A DNA stretch of 64,000 bases from Ambrosia x helenae (lineage: Eukaryota > Streptophyta > Magnoliopsida > Asterales > Asteraceae), in assembly GCA_030844895.1 (NCBI GenBank), contig CM061223.1:36516204-36580203 (forward strand), in the 5' to 3' direction. Of the stretch, positions 45,309-55,579 are shown in pieces (the first letter of the stretch is position 1; every line of letters starts with the position of its first letter). Made by a program: the position numbers and the translations under genes. The notes beneath the pieces were generated by a model. It worked only from the letters and a program-made list of their open reading frames with translations, was not told the origin of the DNA and ran no database searches.

Positions 45309-47366
45309 ATGTCTGGAGTACGAGGAGGACGTGGAGGTGGTCGCAATGGTGGACGTGGTGGTGGTCGCGGTGGTGGTGGTGGTCGTGGAGGTGTGAACTT
45401 GACACAAGACGACCTGAACAACTTGCTGCAAGCTGCCTTTCAGCTAGGGCACAACGGTGGCGGTAAGTTGACTTATCCACTTTTGCCTCGTTGGCAAATT
45501 TCGTTTACATCTTCGTGTTTTCTCATGTGTTTCATTCCAGGTGGTCCTGTTAACCCACCCCCACCCATGTGCACCTACAAGATGTTTCGGGACTGCAAGC
45601 CTCAAGAATTCTCTGGCACTGAGGGTGCGGTGAGCTTGCTCAGGTGGTTGGAGAAGGTGGAGTCAGTGTTCCTGATGTGTAACTGTCTCCCAGAGGATCG
45701 TGTCAAGTATGCGGCTGCGTTGTTCCAGGATGTTGCATTGACTTGGTGGAATAACATCACCCAGAATATGGGTATTGGGGAGGCGTATGCTATGCCTTGG
45801 GAGAATTTTGTGCAGCTGCTGAAGCGTGAATACTGTCCGAGGGAAGAGGTGCAGAAGCTAGAGCACGAGGTGTGGAACCTCAAGATGACTGGGTCGGAAA
45901 TTGAGAAGTATACTGTGAGGCGGAATGAGTTGGCAGTGCTGTGTCCCGATCTGCATGTGCCAGAGTACAGGAGGATTGAACACTATGTCTCGGGATTAGT
46001 ACCGGAAATCGCAGGGTTAATGGCTGCGGGAAATCATCCTACATACGCAGAGGTGGTCCGATCGGCTCATAGGATGACCAACTTGAAGGTGAATGAGGGT
46101 ATTTTGCCTGCGAAGGGTTCGACTGTTAAGGCCCCAGAGAACAACAAGCGCAAGTGGGAAAATGACGGGAAAGGAACTGGGCCAGCACAGCAGAATAAGA
46201 GGTTCGACAATGGGAGTTCTCCTTTTTCTTCGGGTAACAAGCAGGGTGGTTATGCGGGGAAACTGCCCAAATGTAACAAGTGTGGACGTCATCATCAAGG
46301 GAACTGCGACAGTAACCGTTGTCATCGCTGCCAGCGAACAGGGCATTATGCTAAAGATTGTCGGGTTACACTTCCATCGACCCAGGCTCCGACTAATAGC
46401 TCAGCTCCGACTACTCAAGGGACTATGGGAAGACAAGGATGTTACAATTGTGGTGAGACCGGGCATTACAAGAAGGATTGCCCAAAACTGAAGCAGGGTG
46501 GAAACAATGGTAATGGGAACAACGGGGGCGGCGGCAGAAATGCACGTGCCTTCGTCATTGGAGCCGCTGAGGCTAGACAGGATCCCGACACAGTTACCGG
46601 TACGTTCCTTCTCAATAATCGTTCTGTTAGTGTGTTATTTGATTCTGGTGCCGACAAGAGTTTTGTATCCATGGGAGTTAGTCGACTGCTAGATGTAGTA
46701 CCCGTACCATTAGAGACTAAGTATATTATTGAGTTGGCTGACGGTAAAAAGATTGAAGCTACTAGTGTCCTTCGGGAGTGTCAATTAGAGTTGTCGGGTT
46801 TATCGTTCCCCATCGACCTTATGCCGGTACCATTGGGTAGTTTTGACGTAGTGGTAGGCATGGATTGGTTATCATTGTACCGCGCGGAGATTGTTTGTTA
46901 CGATAAGGTTATTCGGATTCCTCTCCCTGATGGAGAATTCCTTTCTGTTTACGGTATCAAGGGTAGCGTTCCGCTAAACATCATCTCTAGTATGAAAGCC
47001 CTTAAGTGTCTTCGAAAGGGTTATCCAGCCGTTTTGGCACTTTTATCTGTTTCCTCTGGTGATGAGAAGAAGATCGACGATATTCCGGTTGTACGCGAGT
47101 TTCCTGATGTTTTCCCGATGATTTACCTGGTCTTCCTCCCCATCGTCAGGTTGAGTTCGGTATTGACCTCGTACCGGGAGCTGCTCCTATTGCTCGGGCC
47201 CCCTACCGTCTTGCACCTCCCGAGATGCAGGAATTGTCTAGTCAGTTACAGGAACTCTTGGACAAGGGTTTCATCAGGCCAAGTTCTTCCCCTTGGGGAG
47301 CCCCGATTCTATTTGTTAAGAAGAAGGATGGAAGTTTCCGATTGTGTGTGGACTACAGAGAACTGA
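45309..47366 (+). CDS. Chromovirus gag-protease polyprotein
   Basis: Codes for the particle protein and the protease. Order: Arg/Gly-rich start MSGVRGGRGGGRNGGRGG (1-30); a 26-codon stretch at about 52-78 that is probably an intron; the gag domain (about 95-250, with SLLRWLEKVESVFLMC and ALTWWNNI); a basic linker; an atypical first zinc knuckle CNKCGRHHQGNC, then two CCHC knuckles CHRCQRTGHYAKDC and CYNCGETGHYKKDC (about 322-395); and an aspartic protease with active site LFDSGADKSFV (about 443-453). The start lies just after the leader and gives an RGG motif typical for the clade. After about residue 602 (47114) the frame no longer matches pol; from there to the stop at 47366 it overlaps the pol frame out of phase. 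Confidence 0.9.
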   Translation: MSGVRGGRGGGRNGGRGGGRGGGGGRGGVNLTQDDLNNLLQAAFQLGHNGGGKLTYPLLPRWQISFTSSCFLMCFIPGGPVNPPPPMCTYKMFRDCKPQEFSGTEGAVSLLRWLEKVESVFLMCNCLPEDRVKYAAALFQDVALTWWNNITQNMGIGEAYAMPWENFVQLLKREYCPREEVQKLEHEVWNLKMTGSEIEKYTVRRNELAVLCPDLHVPEYRRIEHYVSGLVPEIAGLMAAGNHPTYAEVVRSAHRMTNLKVNEGILPAKGSTVKAPENNKRKWENDGKGTGPAQQNKRFDNGSSPFSSGNKQGGYAGKLPKCNKCGRHHQGNCDSNRCHRCQRTGHYAKDCRVTLPSTQAPTNSSAPTTQGTMGRQGCYNCGETGHYKKDCPKLKQGGNNGNGNNGGGGRNARAFVIGAAEARQDPDTVTGTFLLNNRSVSVLFDSGADKSFVSMGVSRLLDVVPVPLETKYIIELADGKKIEATSVLRECQLELSGLSFPIDLMPVPLGSFDVVVGMDWLSLYRAEIVCYDKVIRIPLPDGEFLSVYGIKGSVPLNIISSMKALKCLRKGYPAVLALLSVSSGDEKKIDDIPVVREFPDVFPMIYLVFLPIVRLSSVLTSYRELLLLLGPPTVLHLPRCRNCLVSYRNSWTRVSSGQVLPLGEPRFYLLRRRMEVSDCVWTTEN
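45463..45540 (+). other. Probable 78-nt intron in gag
   Basis: Starts GTAAGT and ends TTCATTCCAG, T-rich before the acceptor, 78 nt long and therefore frame-neutral, without a stop. The encoded 26 residues (KLTYPLLPRWQISF and following) are hydrophobic and unlike the Gly/Pro-rich flanks. A spliceosomal intron is the simplest reading; RNA evidence is needed. Confidence 0.6.
47111..47117 (+). promoter_or_regulatory. Candidate -1 frameshift heptamer T TTC CCG
   Basis: In the gag-protease frame the codons are GTT TTC CCG. The heptamer TTTCCCG has the X XXY YYZ form, and slipping one base back leads straight into the pol frame (next codon GAT at 47117). The alternative is a one-base deletion in this copy. 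No downstream pseudoknot was evaluated. Confidence 0.4.
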
Positions 47367-49945
47367 ACAAATTGACCGTCAAGAACCGTTATCCTCTTCC
47401 ATGTATTAATGATCTATTCGACCAGCTCCAGGGTTCTAGTTACTATTCCAAGATTGACTTGAGGTCCGGTTATCACCAGCTGCGCGTCAGGGAGGCTGAC
47501 GTTGCAAAGACTGCTTTTCGTACACGCTATGGCCATTACGAGTTCTTGGTCATGCCCTTCGGTCTTACTAACGCACCAGCGGTTTTCATGGACTTGATGA
47601 ACCGCGTTTGCAAACCATATCTGGACAAGTTCGTCATTGTGTTTATTGATGACATTCTGATCTATTCTAAGAACAAGACCGAACACGAGGAACACCTACG
47701 TTTGGTTTTGGAACTCTTGCGACGGGAACAACTTTACGCTAAGTTCTCAAAGTGTGACTTTTGGTTACGCGAAGTTCAGTTCCTAGGACATGTGGTTAAT
47801 GAACTAGGAATTCATGTCGATCCAGCTAAGATCGAAGCGATTAAGGACTGGGAAGCACCAAAGACGCCAACTGAGGTGCGGCAATTCCTAGGCCTTGCGG
47901 GTTACTATCGTCGTTTCATTCAGGGGTTCTCGAGGATTGCTCAACCCCTCACCACTCTCACACAGAAAGATAAGAAGTTCGCCTGGGGCGAACCACAAGA
48001 GTCAGCGTTTGAGGAACTAAAGTCTAAGCTTTGTTCCGCTCCTATTTTGTCCTTGCCTGATGGCCCTGACGATTTCGTTGTTTACTGTGACGCCTCTATA
48101 CATGGTCTCGGTTGCGTGTTGATGCAACGCGAGAAAGTGATTGCGTATGCTTCTCGTCAACTCAAGGTGCACGAGAAGAACTACACCACCCATGACTTGG
48201 AGTTGGGTGCCGTGGTTTTCGCGTTGAAAATTTGGAGACATTACTTGTACGGTACCAAATGCACCATCTACACCGATCACAAGAGTCTCCAACACATTTT
48301 CGACCAACAACATTTGAACATACGGCAGCGTCGTTGGATTGAACTTCTGAACGACTATGATTGTGCTATAAAGTACCATCCTGGCAAGGCGAATGTTGTA
48401 GCAGACGCCTTGAGCAGGAAGGAATCAACTAAACCTCGTCGCGTTCGGGCGTTGCAGCTCACCATTCATTCATCCCTACCTGATCAACTTCGTTCTGCCC
48501 AGTTAGAAGCTTTGAAGGAGGAAAACCTTAAAGCTGAAACCATGCACGGTGCCGACAAGCACCTCGAGCAAAGGCCTGATGGCCTGCACTACTTCGCAGA
48601 ACGCATATGGGTTCCTTTATTCGGGGGACTTCGGGAGCTTGTCTTAGATGAGGCTCATAAGTCCCGGTATTCTATTCATCCTGGTTCGGATAAAATGTAC
48701 CAAGATCTGAAGGTGCTTTACTGGTGGCCAAACATGAGGTCGGATATAGCCTCATACGTGAGCAAATGCTTGACCTGTGCTAAGGTCAAGGTGGAATACC
48801 AGAAACCGTCGGGTCTCTTGCAACAACCTGAAATTCCGGAGTGGAAATGGGAACGGATTACTATGGACTTTGTTACACAACTGCCTAAGTCACCAAGCGG
48901 GAATGACAAGATATGGGTGATTGTCGATCGGTTGACGAAATCAGCCCATTTTCTTGCTATTAAGGAGACCGACACCATGGATCGTTTGGCTCGCCTTTAT
49001 TTGAAGGAAGTTGTTTCTAAGCACGGGGTGCCAGTTTCTATTATCTCGGATCGTGATTCCCACTTTACTTCGCACTTCTGGAAGTCTTTACACAAGGCTT
49101 TGGGTACTCAACTAGACATGAGTACAGCTTATCACCCACAGACTGACGGTCAAAGTGAGCGCACGATTCAAACTTTAGAAGACATGCTGCGGGCATGTGT
49201 GATCGATTTTGGCAAGGGTTGGGAAGCTCATCTACCGTTAGTAGAATTTTCGTACAACAATAGTTATCACACGAGCATCAAGGCGGCTCCGTTCGAGGCA
49301 CTGTACGGACGGAAATGCCGTTCTCCTCTTTGTTGGGCTGAAGTGGGTGAGAGTCAACTCACTGGGCCTGAGCTAGTGTACGAAACTTCGGAAAAGATCG
49401 TACAGATTCGCAACCGATTGGCGGCGGCACGGGACCGGCAAAAGAGTTATGCCGATCAGCGTCGCAAACCATTGGAATTCCAAGTTGATGACAAAGTACT
49501 TCTAAAAGTCTCACCGTGGAAGGGCGTCATACGCTTTGGGAAGCGTGGCAAACTCAACCCACGGTATGTCGGACCATTTACGATCCTGGAACGGATTGGA
49601 CCGGTGGCATATCGTCTTGATTTACCGACGGAGCTCGGTAACGTACATAACGTCTTCCACGTGTCAAACTTGAAGAAGTGTCTGGCTGACGAGTCTCTCA
49701 TCGTTCCACTGGAAGAGATCAAGGTTGATGATCGTCTTCGGATTGTGGAAGAACCTGTGGAGATTCTGGATTACAAGATTCGTAGCCTACGTCACAGCAA
49801 GATTCGTATCGTTAAGGTTTGGTGGAACTCGAACCGGGGACCAGAGTATACGTGGGAACGGGAGGATCAGATGAAGTCTAAGTATCCTCATCTCTTTCCT
49901 AAGGAAGCGTTCGAGTCGAGATATGTCTCTTCTGCAGCTGAATGA
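47225..49945 (+). CDS. Chromovirus pol: RT, RNase H, integrase, chromodomain
   Basis: The frame is open from at least 47117 through 49945; 47225 is only its first ATG. Reverse transcriptase: KKDGSFRLCVDYRELN, VMPFGLTNAPAVF and active site VFIDDILIY (about residues 137-145). RNase H: DDFVVYCDASIHGLGCVLMQ, TIYTDHKSLQHIF and NVVADALSR. Integrase: zinc-binding HKSRYSIHPGSDKMY and CLTCAKVK; catalytic Asp in ITMDFVTQLP, Asp in ISDRDSHFTS, Glu in HPQTDGQSERTIQT; then a GPY/F module RYVGPFTILERIGPVAYRL. C-terminal chromodomain-like region EEPVEILDYKIRSLRHSKI ... EYTWEREDQMKSKYPHLF, thought to guide integration to chromatin marks. No internal stop; all key residues present. Translation needs the frame change from gag-protease. 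Confidence 0.93.
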   Translation: MQELSSQLQELLDKGFIRPSSSPWGAPILFVKKKDGSFRLCVDYRELNKLTVKNRYPLPCINDLFDQLQGSSYYSKIDLRSGYHQLRVREADVAKTAFRTRYGHYEFLVMPFGLTNAPAVFMDLMNRVCKPYLDKFVIVFIDDILIYSKNKTEHEEHLRLVLELLRREQLYAKFSKCDFWLREVQFLGHVVNELGIHVDPAKIEAIKDWEAPKTPTEVRQFLGLAGYYRRFIQGFSRIAQPLTTLTQKDKKFAWGEPQESAFEELKSKLCSAPILSLPDGPDDFVVYCDASIHGLGCVLMQREKVIAYASRQLKVHEKNYTTHDLELGAVVFALKIWRHYLYGTKCTIYTDHKSLQHIFDQQHLNIRQRRWIELLNDYDCAIKYHPGKANVVADALSRKESTKPRRVRALQLTIHSSLPDQLRSAQLEALKEENLKAETMHGADKHLEQRPDGLHYFAERIWVPLFGGLRELVLDEAHKSRYSIHPGSDKMYQDLKVLYWWPNMRSDIASYVSKCLTCAKVKVEYQKPSGLLQQPEIPEWKWERITMDFVTQLPKSPSGNDKIWVIVDRLTKSAHFLAIKETDTMDRLARLYLKEVVSKHGVPVSIISDRDSHFTSHFWKSLHKALGTQLDMSTAYHPQTDGQSERTIQTLEDMLRACVIDFGKGWEAHLPLVEFSYNNSYHTSIKAAPFEALYGRKCRSPLCWAEVGESQLTGPELVYETSEKIVQIRNRLAAARDRQKSYADQRRKPLEFQVDDKVLLKVSPWKGVIRFGKRGKLNPRYVGPFTILERIGPVAYRLDLPTELGNVHNVFHVSNLKKCLADESLIVPLEEIKVDDRLRIVEEPVEILDYKIRSLRHSKIRIVKVWWNSNRGPEYTWEREDQMKSKYPHLFPKEAFESRYVSSAAE

Positions 49946-49954
49946 ATCTCGGGG

Positions 49955-50103
49955 CGAGATTCCTTTTAACGTGGGGATGATGTGACAACTCGGGTAAATC
50001 TCTCTCTTGGTTTCTATCTTTTGTTTGTTCCCTTCGTTATTTCTTTTGTTCTTTTGGTACTTGTGCAATTTTCGGGACGAAAATTCTTTTAACGTGGGGA
50101 TGA
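49955..50103 (+). other. Polypurine tract, present twice
   Basis: TTTTAACGTGGGGATGATG occurs at 49964-49982, followed by TGTGACAACTCGGG, and again at 50087-50105, followed by the true LTR TGTGACACCCGGC. The second is the working polypurine tract. The first looks like the tract plus first bases of another LTR variant. Confidence 0.8.
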
Positions 50104-52843
50104 TGTGACACCCGGCAAATTCTGGTTAACAACATTGTCTAGATGAAAGTCTACCTTAGCGAGTCACGCGTATATTATACTTAACGAGGGTTAGCTAGAT
50201 AGCTAGAAAGGACATACGTGCATTGTCTCGGGTTTGAGACAACTTACAAAACGTTTTCTAGTCCGGTTTGGGACTACTTTCACATCTCGGGTTATGAGAT
50301 GCTTTGACTCCTTGTGTGGGTCGGGTTACTACTTTCACATCTCGGGTTATGAGATGCTTTGACTCCTTGTGTGGGTCGGGTTTTGACTCCTTGTGTGAGT
50401 TAACGTGTGATTGCATGATTAGTGAACCTCGGACATTGGTGAATAATAAACTTAGGTGTCTCGGTGATATCTGACAACTTATGTGAAAACCATACGTGAT
50501 TATGTGAACCTAGACCGAACACGTTAATAAAAATTATTAAAAGTGGAGTATGAGGTTGATTAGGGTCTTAATGCATGGGGTTACACTTGTTACGGTTCGA
50601 AACAACGAAAACGTCGATAGGTAACGCGTCGGGAGGCTAAACGAAACAAAAACGCGCGCCCCGGACCTGTGAGCGGCCGCTCACAGGCTCCGAGCGGCCG
50701 CTCGAAGAGGACTGACGGGTTTAAACCGCCTCAAACTCGTATTTAAGCATCCTTAACCCCCATGCAGCCCTCATACTCAACCCTAATCGCCCCCTTACTG
50801 CCCCACACGAATATTTCACTCCAAAAACTCCTGCTAAGGCTCAAGATCATCAATTGGGAGGCTCCAAGGCGCGCGATTGATTGATTTGAAGAGCTAAGGG
50901 TATAACTCATGATTTCTTACGCTTTTTACTTTATGTTTTATTGTAAAAATCATATAACAAGTTTGTCCAGGTCTGAATGGGTTTAATAAACATTAAAACA
51001 TGAGTCCTTTTGAAGATTAAACGGATTAAACCTATTAATAAACGCGTAGTAACATCATAGGATGCTTGTTGCGCAAGTTATTGGTGTTTTGATCCTAAAA
51101 GCTTTGATCTTGACATGTTTGATAATAGGATCTGATGGGAATAGGTATTAGGAAAGTTGTATGATGATTATTAGGTGTTATTGATTGATAATATGCAACT
51201 AGGGTTTGATATAATTGATAATATTGTACGATCAGAATCTGGACAGATTCTGAATGTCGACTTGTAGGGTCTGTTTCGTGGCTTGAAAATAATTGGTTTG
51301 ATCGATTCTTTGCATGATTGTAACGTACAAGGTCTTAGCTTTTCATAATGGGTAAAACCATCGAATTTGGATATCGTTTGAGTCATTTTTGGAATTTTAA
51401 TTGATTAGGGGTCATATCAGATTTTCGGATTTGTAAATTGGACTAACTTTAAATGGTCATAACTTGAGATTTACAAGGAGTTAGATTATGAAATTTTTCC
51501 AGTAGGTCAATACTGGAAAAATAGAGCTTTTCCAAGTGGATTAATCTCGTTTGGATGAATACACAATTTTTAAGAATTTTCCTACTAACTGACCTGTTGA
51601 GGAGATTTTCTAGACATAGCTGTGTTGTACGAATTTTCATAATTTTTGTGTTTGGAATTAAGACAAAACAAAAATTGGTATTGTCGAGTGAATCCCAAAG
51701 AAAATTCAGTAAAAATTTGGGAGGTTAACTCACTGAATTGCTATTTTAAATAAATTCTTTTTGATGGCGCACAATCTGTCCTGAAAACACAGATTGTGTA
51801 TTATGTGCTTCTGTGATTAATTGAGGTCTTAGGTGGTATGGAATTGACATGTAACTGAAGTACACTTGTCTGAGACACATACGGAATGTAGAAACTAATT
51901 GTAACCAACGTATTCACCAACGGGTCCGTAGGGTTTACTATTGCATGTAGAATCACTAGGCGTCGCAAACACACTTTTGAACATTTAAAACGCCTTGGAC
52001 AAACGAGTTATATGGGTAATGATATTACGCCTATACTCACTGAGCGACACTGTTATTAGGGTGTCGGTAGCATATATTGCTTGCTGTTCGGATTCTTTGT
52101 TTGCACGTTAAGGTGAGTTTACGGCCCCTCTTTTAAACTGGTTTCATATTTTCGGGGGAGAAAACATGTGTTAAAACGATTATTGGTAACTACTGTCATA
52201 CTATGGGTTTCTATTGTGTACTACACGATCTTTGGAAGTCCCGGGGGGAACCATGAATGTGCCGGTTTGCACAACGGGGAAATGTGAATAGCGCTATTGG
52301 GAGTGACCAACCCCGCTCGTCGGCTTGGAGGGCCGGGCGAGTGCATATTGTCTCAAACAGGAACAACAGGAACAACTGGTTTACTTTTCGGGCACAACAT
52401 CTGGTATTCGAGTTAGTAATGGTTTTCCAATCGTGGTAGTAACAAAACATACGCCTAGCTAGCGTACACTGGTTTTCGATTTGTTATAGTATGGACAGGT
52501 GGACTTGGTACTTGGATACAAAACCTGTAAACTCACCAGCATTTTTGTGCTGACGTAAACTTTTACATGTTTTCTCAGGTCGCTAAGGTAGCACAATGGA
52601 ACTAGGGCGCACGCGTCTGCACGGCGTCTAGTTAGAGTCGCATGGTTTTCATATGTTGAACAATTGGTTTACTTTTGAGATACTGTTTTGAATAAGCTTC
52701 CGCTGTAAACGGGAATTTTAAACTATGTTTTGAAATTGCATTATATTCATTTAGACTTGTTTATTGTGATCGTTGGTTTGGATCCTGGTTTGTCATGCGC
52801 CTCGCGGAAAAAAACTCCGCAAGTGGATTTTGAGGGTGTGACA
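50104..52843 (+). repeat. 3' LTR of the full-length chromovirus
   Basis: Nearly identical to 42010-44751. Differences noticed include G/A in CGGAC(G/A)TTGG, one extra G after TGCATGGG, and C/T in TTTG(C/T)TTGC. Small frames inside it repeat those of the 5' LTR and are not genes. Confidence 0.95.
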
Positions 52844-53968
52844 GCTAGGGTGATGACTATCTTGGTATGGATTATACAGTTTATATTTATTGAGTGATTT
52901 TTTGTGTTCTTATTTAATTCTTTCCACTCTAACTTTGTTTGACGAATCAACTAATCAATCATCTAGTATTTGGTCTTGTGTGTATTTTGATAAGAAGTTG
53001 ATGGACTTATGAGTGTACCGTGGTGTGTAACAACCCACACACTTGTAAGCTAACCTAATTCCACATATATTGATTGGCCCATTTGTGTTTGGAAACATTC
53101 ACACTTTGGGCTTAATCCTCGACTATCAAAATCTCACTTAGGGTCGGTACGGTCTTTATACTCGGTCCTAGTGATAAGCCAAGACTTAGTTGTGCGACTT
53201 AGCTTAAATTCATGGTCTATGTGTTAGCTTTGGTGCAAACCAAGAATTGGTGAACCCGTCTTAGAAGCGAACGTCCATATTCTCTTGCATTACTATATTG
53301 CCACACAATTAGTAATTGGCCAATCACTCGTTGAAAAGTTAATTAATTCAAGTAGGGGATGAGCGTGAGCGGGACAGCCACGACTCCTCTATGATGTCAA
53401 GTGGTAACTTGTTCGGCCATGCTCCAGCCGCCGGCAAGTTATTCATAAAAGTTTAGAGTCGTGTGATGTCAATATCGCAACACTGGAATGTGGGTTCTTC
53501 GGGGTTGGGTATACACAGTCTCGGGTGATCCTCCCCTCACTGTTGAGAGGTGAGCTTACGGAGTAGGGAGGCCCTCACAATAACAAATTAAAACACAAAT
53601 CATCTTTATAGTTATGCGGTAATGCGCATCTTGGACACATCACTCAATTGAACGTTTATTGTTAATCCGTACCAAGACAAGTTTGATCCCCAAGCAACAC
53701 TTTTCTTTGGACATTGGTTTTCTTCTCGGTTACTTTTGTTATCTCTCACTTTTATTTATCTTTAGTTTTACTCTAGCAACTTAAAGCTGAGTAGGGAAAG
53801 TCGTGTCTTAGGGTTCGATACTTCATACTTGCTTGTGTCCATACTATACTCGATAGGCACACTTGCCTATTATGTGGGTTTAGAATGTTTAGAAATTATC
53901 ATTTTATTTTATAAATTTAAAACTTGAAAAGTGTCTCACCTCAAATTTTGACTTAATTACCTTTTTCA

Positions 53969-54382
53969 TTGATATACGTTAAAATATACATATATAAATT
54001 CCCGATTAAACTCCTAAATTACTCGTTTTCGACCATAATTGCACGAATTCGGTACTTAAATCGCTTTTGATTGTTATTGCAGGTCTTAAACGACGCCCCA
54101 AAGACAAAGTCGAAGAAAACGGACGAAATTTGGACTGAACGGACAGTTGCTGCATAATCTGACGAAACAGACACACCTGCACGGTCGTGCAAGGTTTGTG
54201 CACGACCATGCAGGGCCACTTGACTCGGCAACAACAAGCTGCACAACTAGTGCAGCTGCACGTGCACCCAAAGTACCCGGACACCAAGGTCTGCACGACC
54301 GTGCACATGATTGTGTGAGCTCATTTACTCGGCTGCACTGCCAGTGCACAAGGCAGTGCAACCATTGTTCTCGGATACTCCT
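53969..54382 (+). mobile_element. Fragment of another Athila/Tat-like LTR
   Basis: TGATATACG at 53970 could be an LTR start. The region 54170-54360 is full of GCACGGTCGTGC, GTGCACGACC and GTGCAGCTGCACGTGCAC palindromes, the same theme as the Athila 3' LTR U3. It is cut at 54383 by the tandem LTR array. Frames here (for example 54086-54409 on the minus strand) are not genes. Confidence 0.55.
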
Positions 54383-55579
54383 TGATGACCTGTCGTTAGG
54401 GTCATGCAAAACCTAATTAACCTATGTAGTTAGGGTAAATAAGGTATCGAATCCAAGGAGCATGTGGTCAACGAGTGTTGTTTAGTTGATTGAAACGTAT
54501 TGCTTATGAAGATGCTATGTGACTTATGAAGATTGCATTTTGTTCATTTAAGATTTTTGATTTTAAGTTGTTGTTTATGATACTAAGAATTAATTGAAAT
54601 TATAAATAAAAATGATGTTGTAAACAATCGGATTAAAAAGATTACACTAAGGATTCAGCAATTGAATACTAGGGCTTTAACAATTGGGTAAACAATAATA
54701 ATGTAATTGGCGTTAACGGAGTGATTGTTCAATAGGCTTAGGTATCAAGTTTTATCAATATCAAAGATAGATTAAACTATACTTCATTACCTAGAACATA
54801 CAATCCTATGTTTGTGTTAAAGCAAGGAACCATGTTCATCTCATTAGAAATTGGCACAAGATCAATTAACTAAATGAGTTTAACATAAGATTAATCACAA
54901 TTCAACACAGTTAATTCAAACACACAAAAACATAAACAATAGTTTAAGAACAATACCCAATGTGTTCAAACCCTAGATATCAAAAGCCTACATCCCCAGT
55001 GTAATACAAAGGGATTAGCCACTCATGGCCATGAAGCTTGAGTCTTCAAAAAATATTCTTGTCTCTTTTTTTCTTGATGTGCGACCTCCTCTCCTGTTTG
55101 ATCAATCTGCGACCCTCCCCTTCCAAGAAAAATAAAAACCCTCCTCTTTAATATAACCTCCTGTCCAAGCATTCAGATTTGCGATCCCCCTTTCTTTGTT
55201 ATTTATGCGCCGCCCACCAACACAAATATCCTCCCAAAGCTTCTTAATCTTCAATACCCTACTTCTCTTTTCTATATATATCTCACGTGGCCTTTAGGCC
55301 CAATAATATTATTATTATAAATGGTATTATGATCTCGTGCTCTCGATTTGGTTGTTCGGGTCTCGAATATAATTTGTACTATTTTAGCCTCGCTCCATGT
55401 GATCACCTTTCAAAAATATAAACTAAACAAATTACCAGTAAAAACAACCAAAAAGTAATAAAATATATACAATACTTAAATAATAGAGTACAAACCTAAA
55501 ACTAATAAAAATACTATCTAAACGACTAAAAAAATTTACAAAAGTGGCAAATAAACATGATGCCTGCAACCGCGCATCA
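54383..55579 (-). repeat. LTR copy 1 of the tandem array
   Basis: 1197 bp; the plus strand starts TGATGACCTGTCGTTAGGG and ends CCGCGCATCA. It is the outer 3' LTR; the sequence beyond it (ATACTCCT) is host, here an old LTR fragment. Confidence 0.95.

Larger units (their letters stand above)
42010..52843 (+). mobile_element. Full-length chromovirus (Gypsy, Tekay/Del-like), TSD GCTAG
   Basis: 5' LTR 42010-44751 (2742 bp), primer site, gag-protease frame, pol frame, polypurine tract, 3' LTR 50104-52843 (2740 bp). TSD GCTAG at 42005-42009 and 52844-52848. Reading both LTRs I noticed about six substitutions and a few single-base length differences, so it is a recent insertion. The C-terminal chromodomain and the SKYPHLF ending point to the Tekay/Del group of chromoviruses, which often target heterochromatin. 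It sits in the 3' LTR of the Athila element. The only coding break seen is the -1 frame change at 47111-47117. Confidence 0.95.
29102..53968 (+). mobile_element. Athila-type Gypsy retrotransposon, degraded, with three insertions
   Basis: Order: partial 5' LTR (29102-29565), tRNA-Asp-type primer site, gag/protease and pol remnants, polypurine tract, 3' LTR (37689-53968 with insertions). The 5' LTR piece matches 53594-53968 over about 370 bp (GGTAATGCGCATCTTGGAC and following). Later insertions: solo LTR 2 (32215-34872), solo LTR 3 (38163-41701) and the complete Gypsy element (42010-52843). Without them the internal part is about 5.5 kb and the LTR about 1.9-2.0 kb. LTR ends are of the TGAT...ATCA type. 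It is an old copy with many stops. Confidence 0.85.
37689..53968 (+). repeat. Athila 3' LTR, split by two elements
   Basis: Pieces 37689-38162, 41702-42009 and 52844-53968. The promoter part is rich in GCACGGCCGTGC and GAGCACGGGCGTGC palindromes (37886-38160 and 41711-41730), followed by TATAAAAG at 41739. The last 77 bp present in the 5' LTR are missing at 53968. Confidence 0.8.

Noticed and set aside
54006..54416. Cys/Ala-rich frames on both strands
   Set aside because: Produced by the GCAC/GTGC palindrome region of an LTR fragment.
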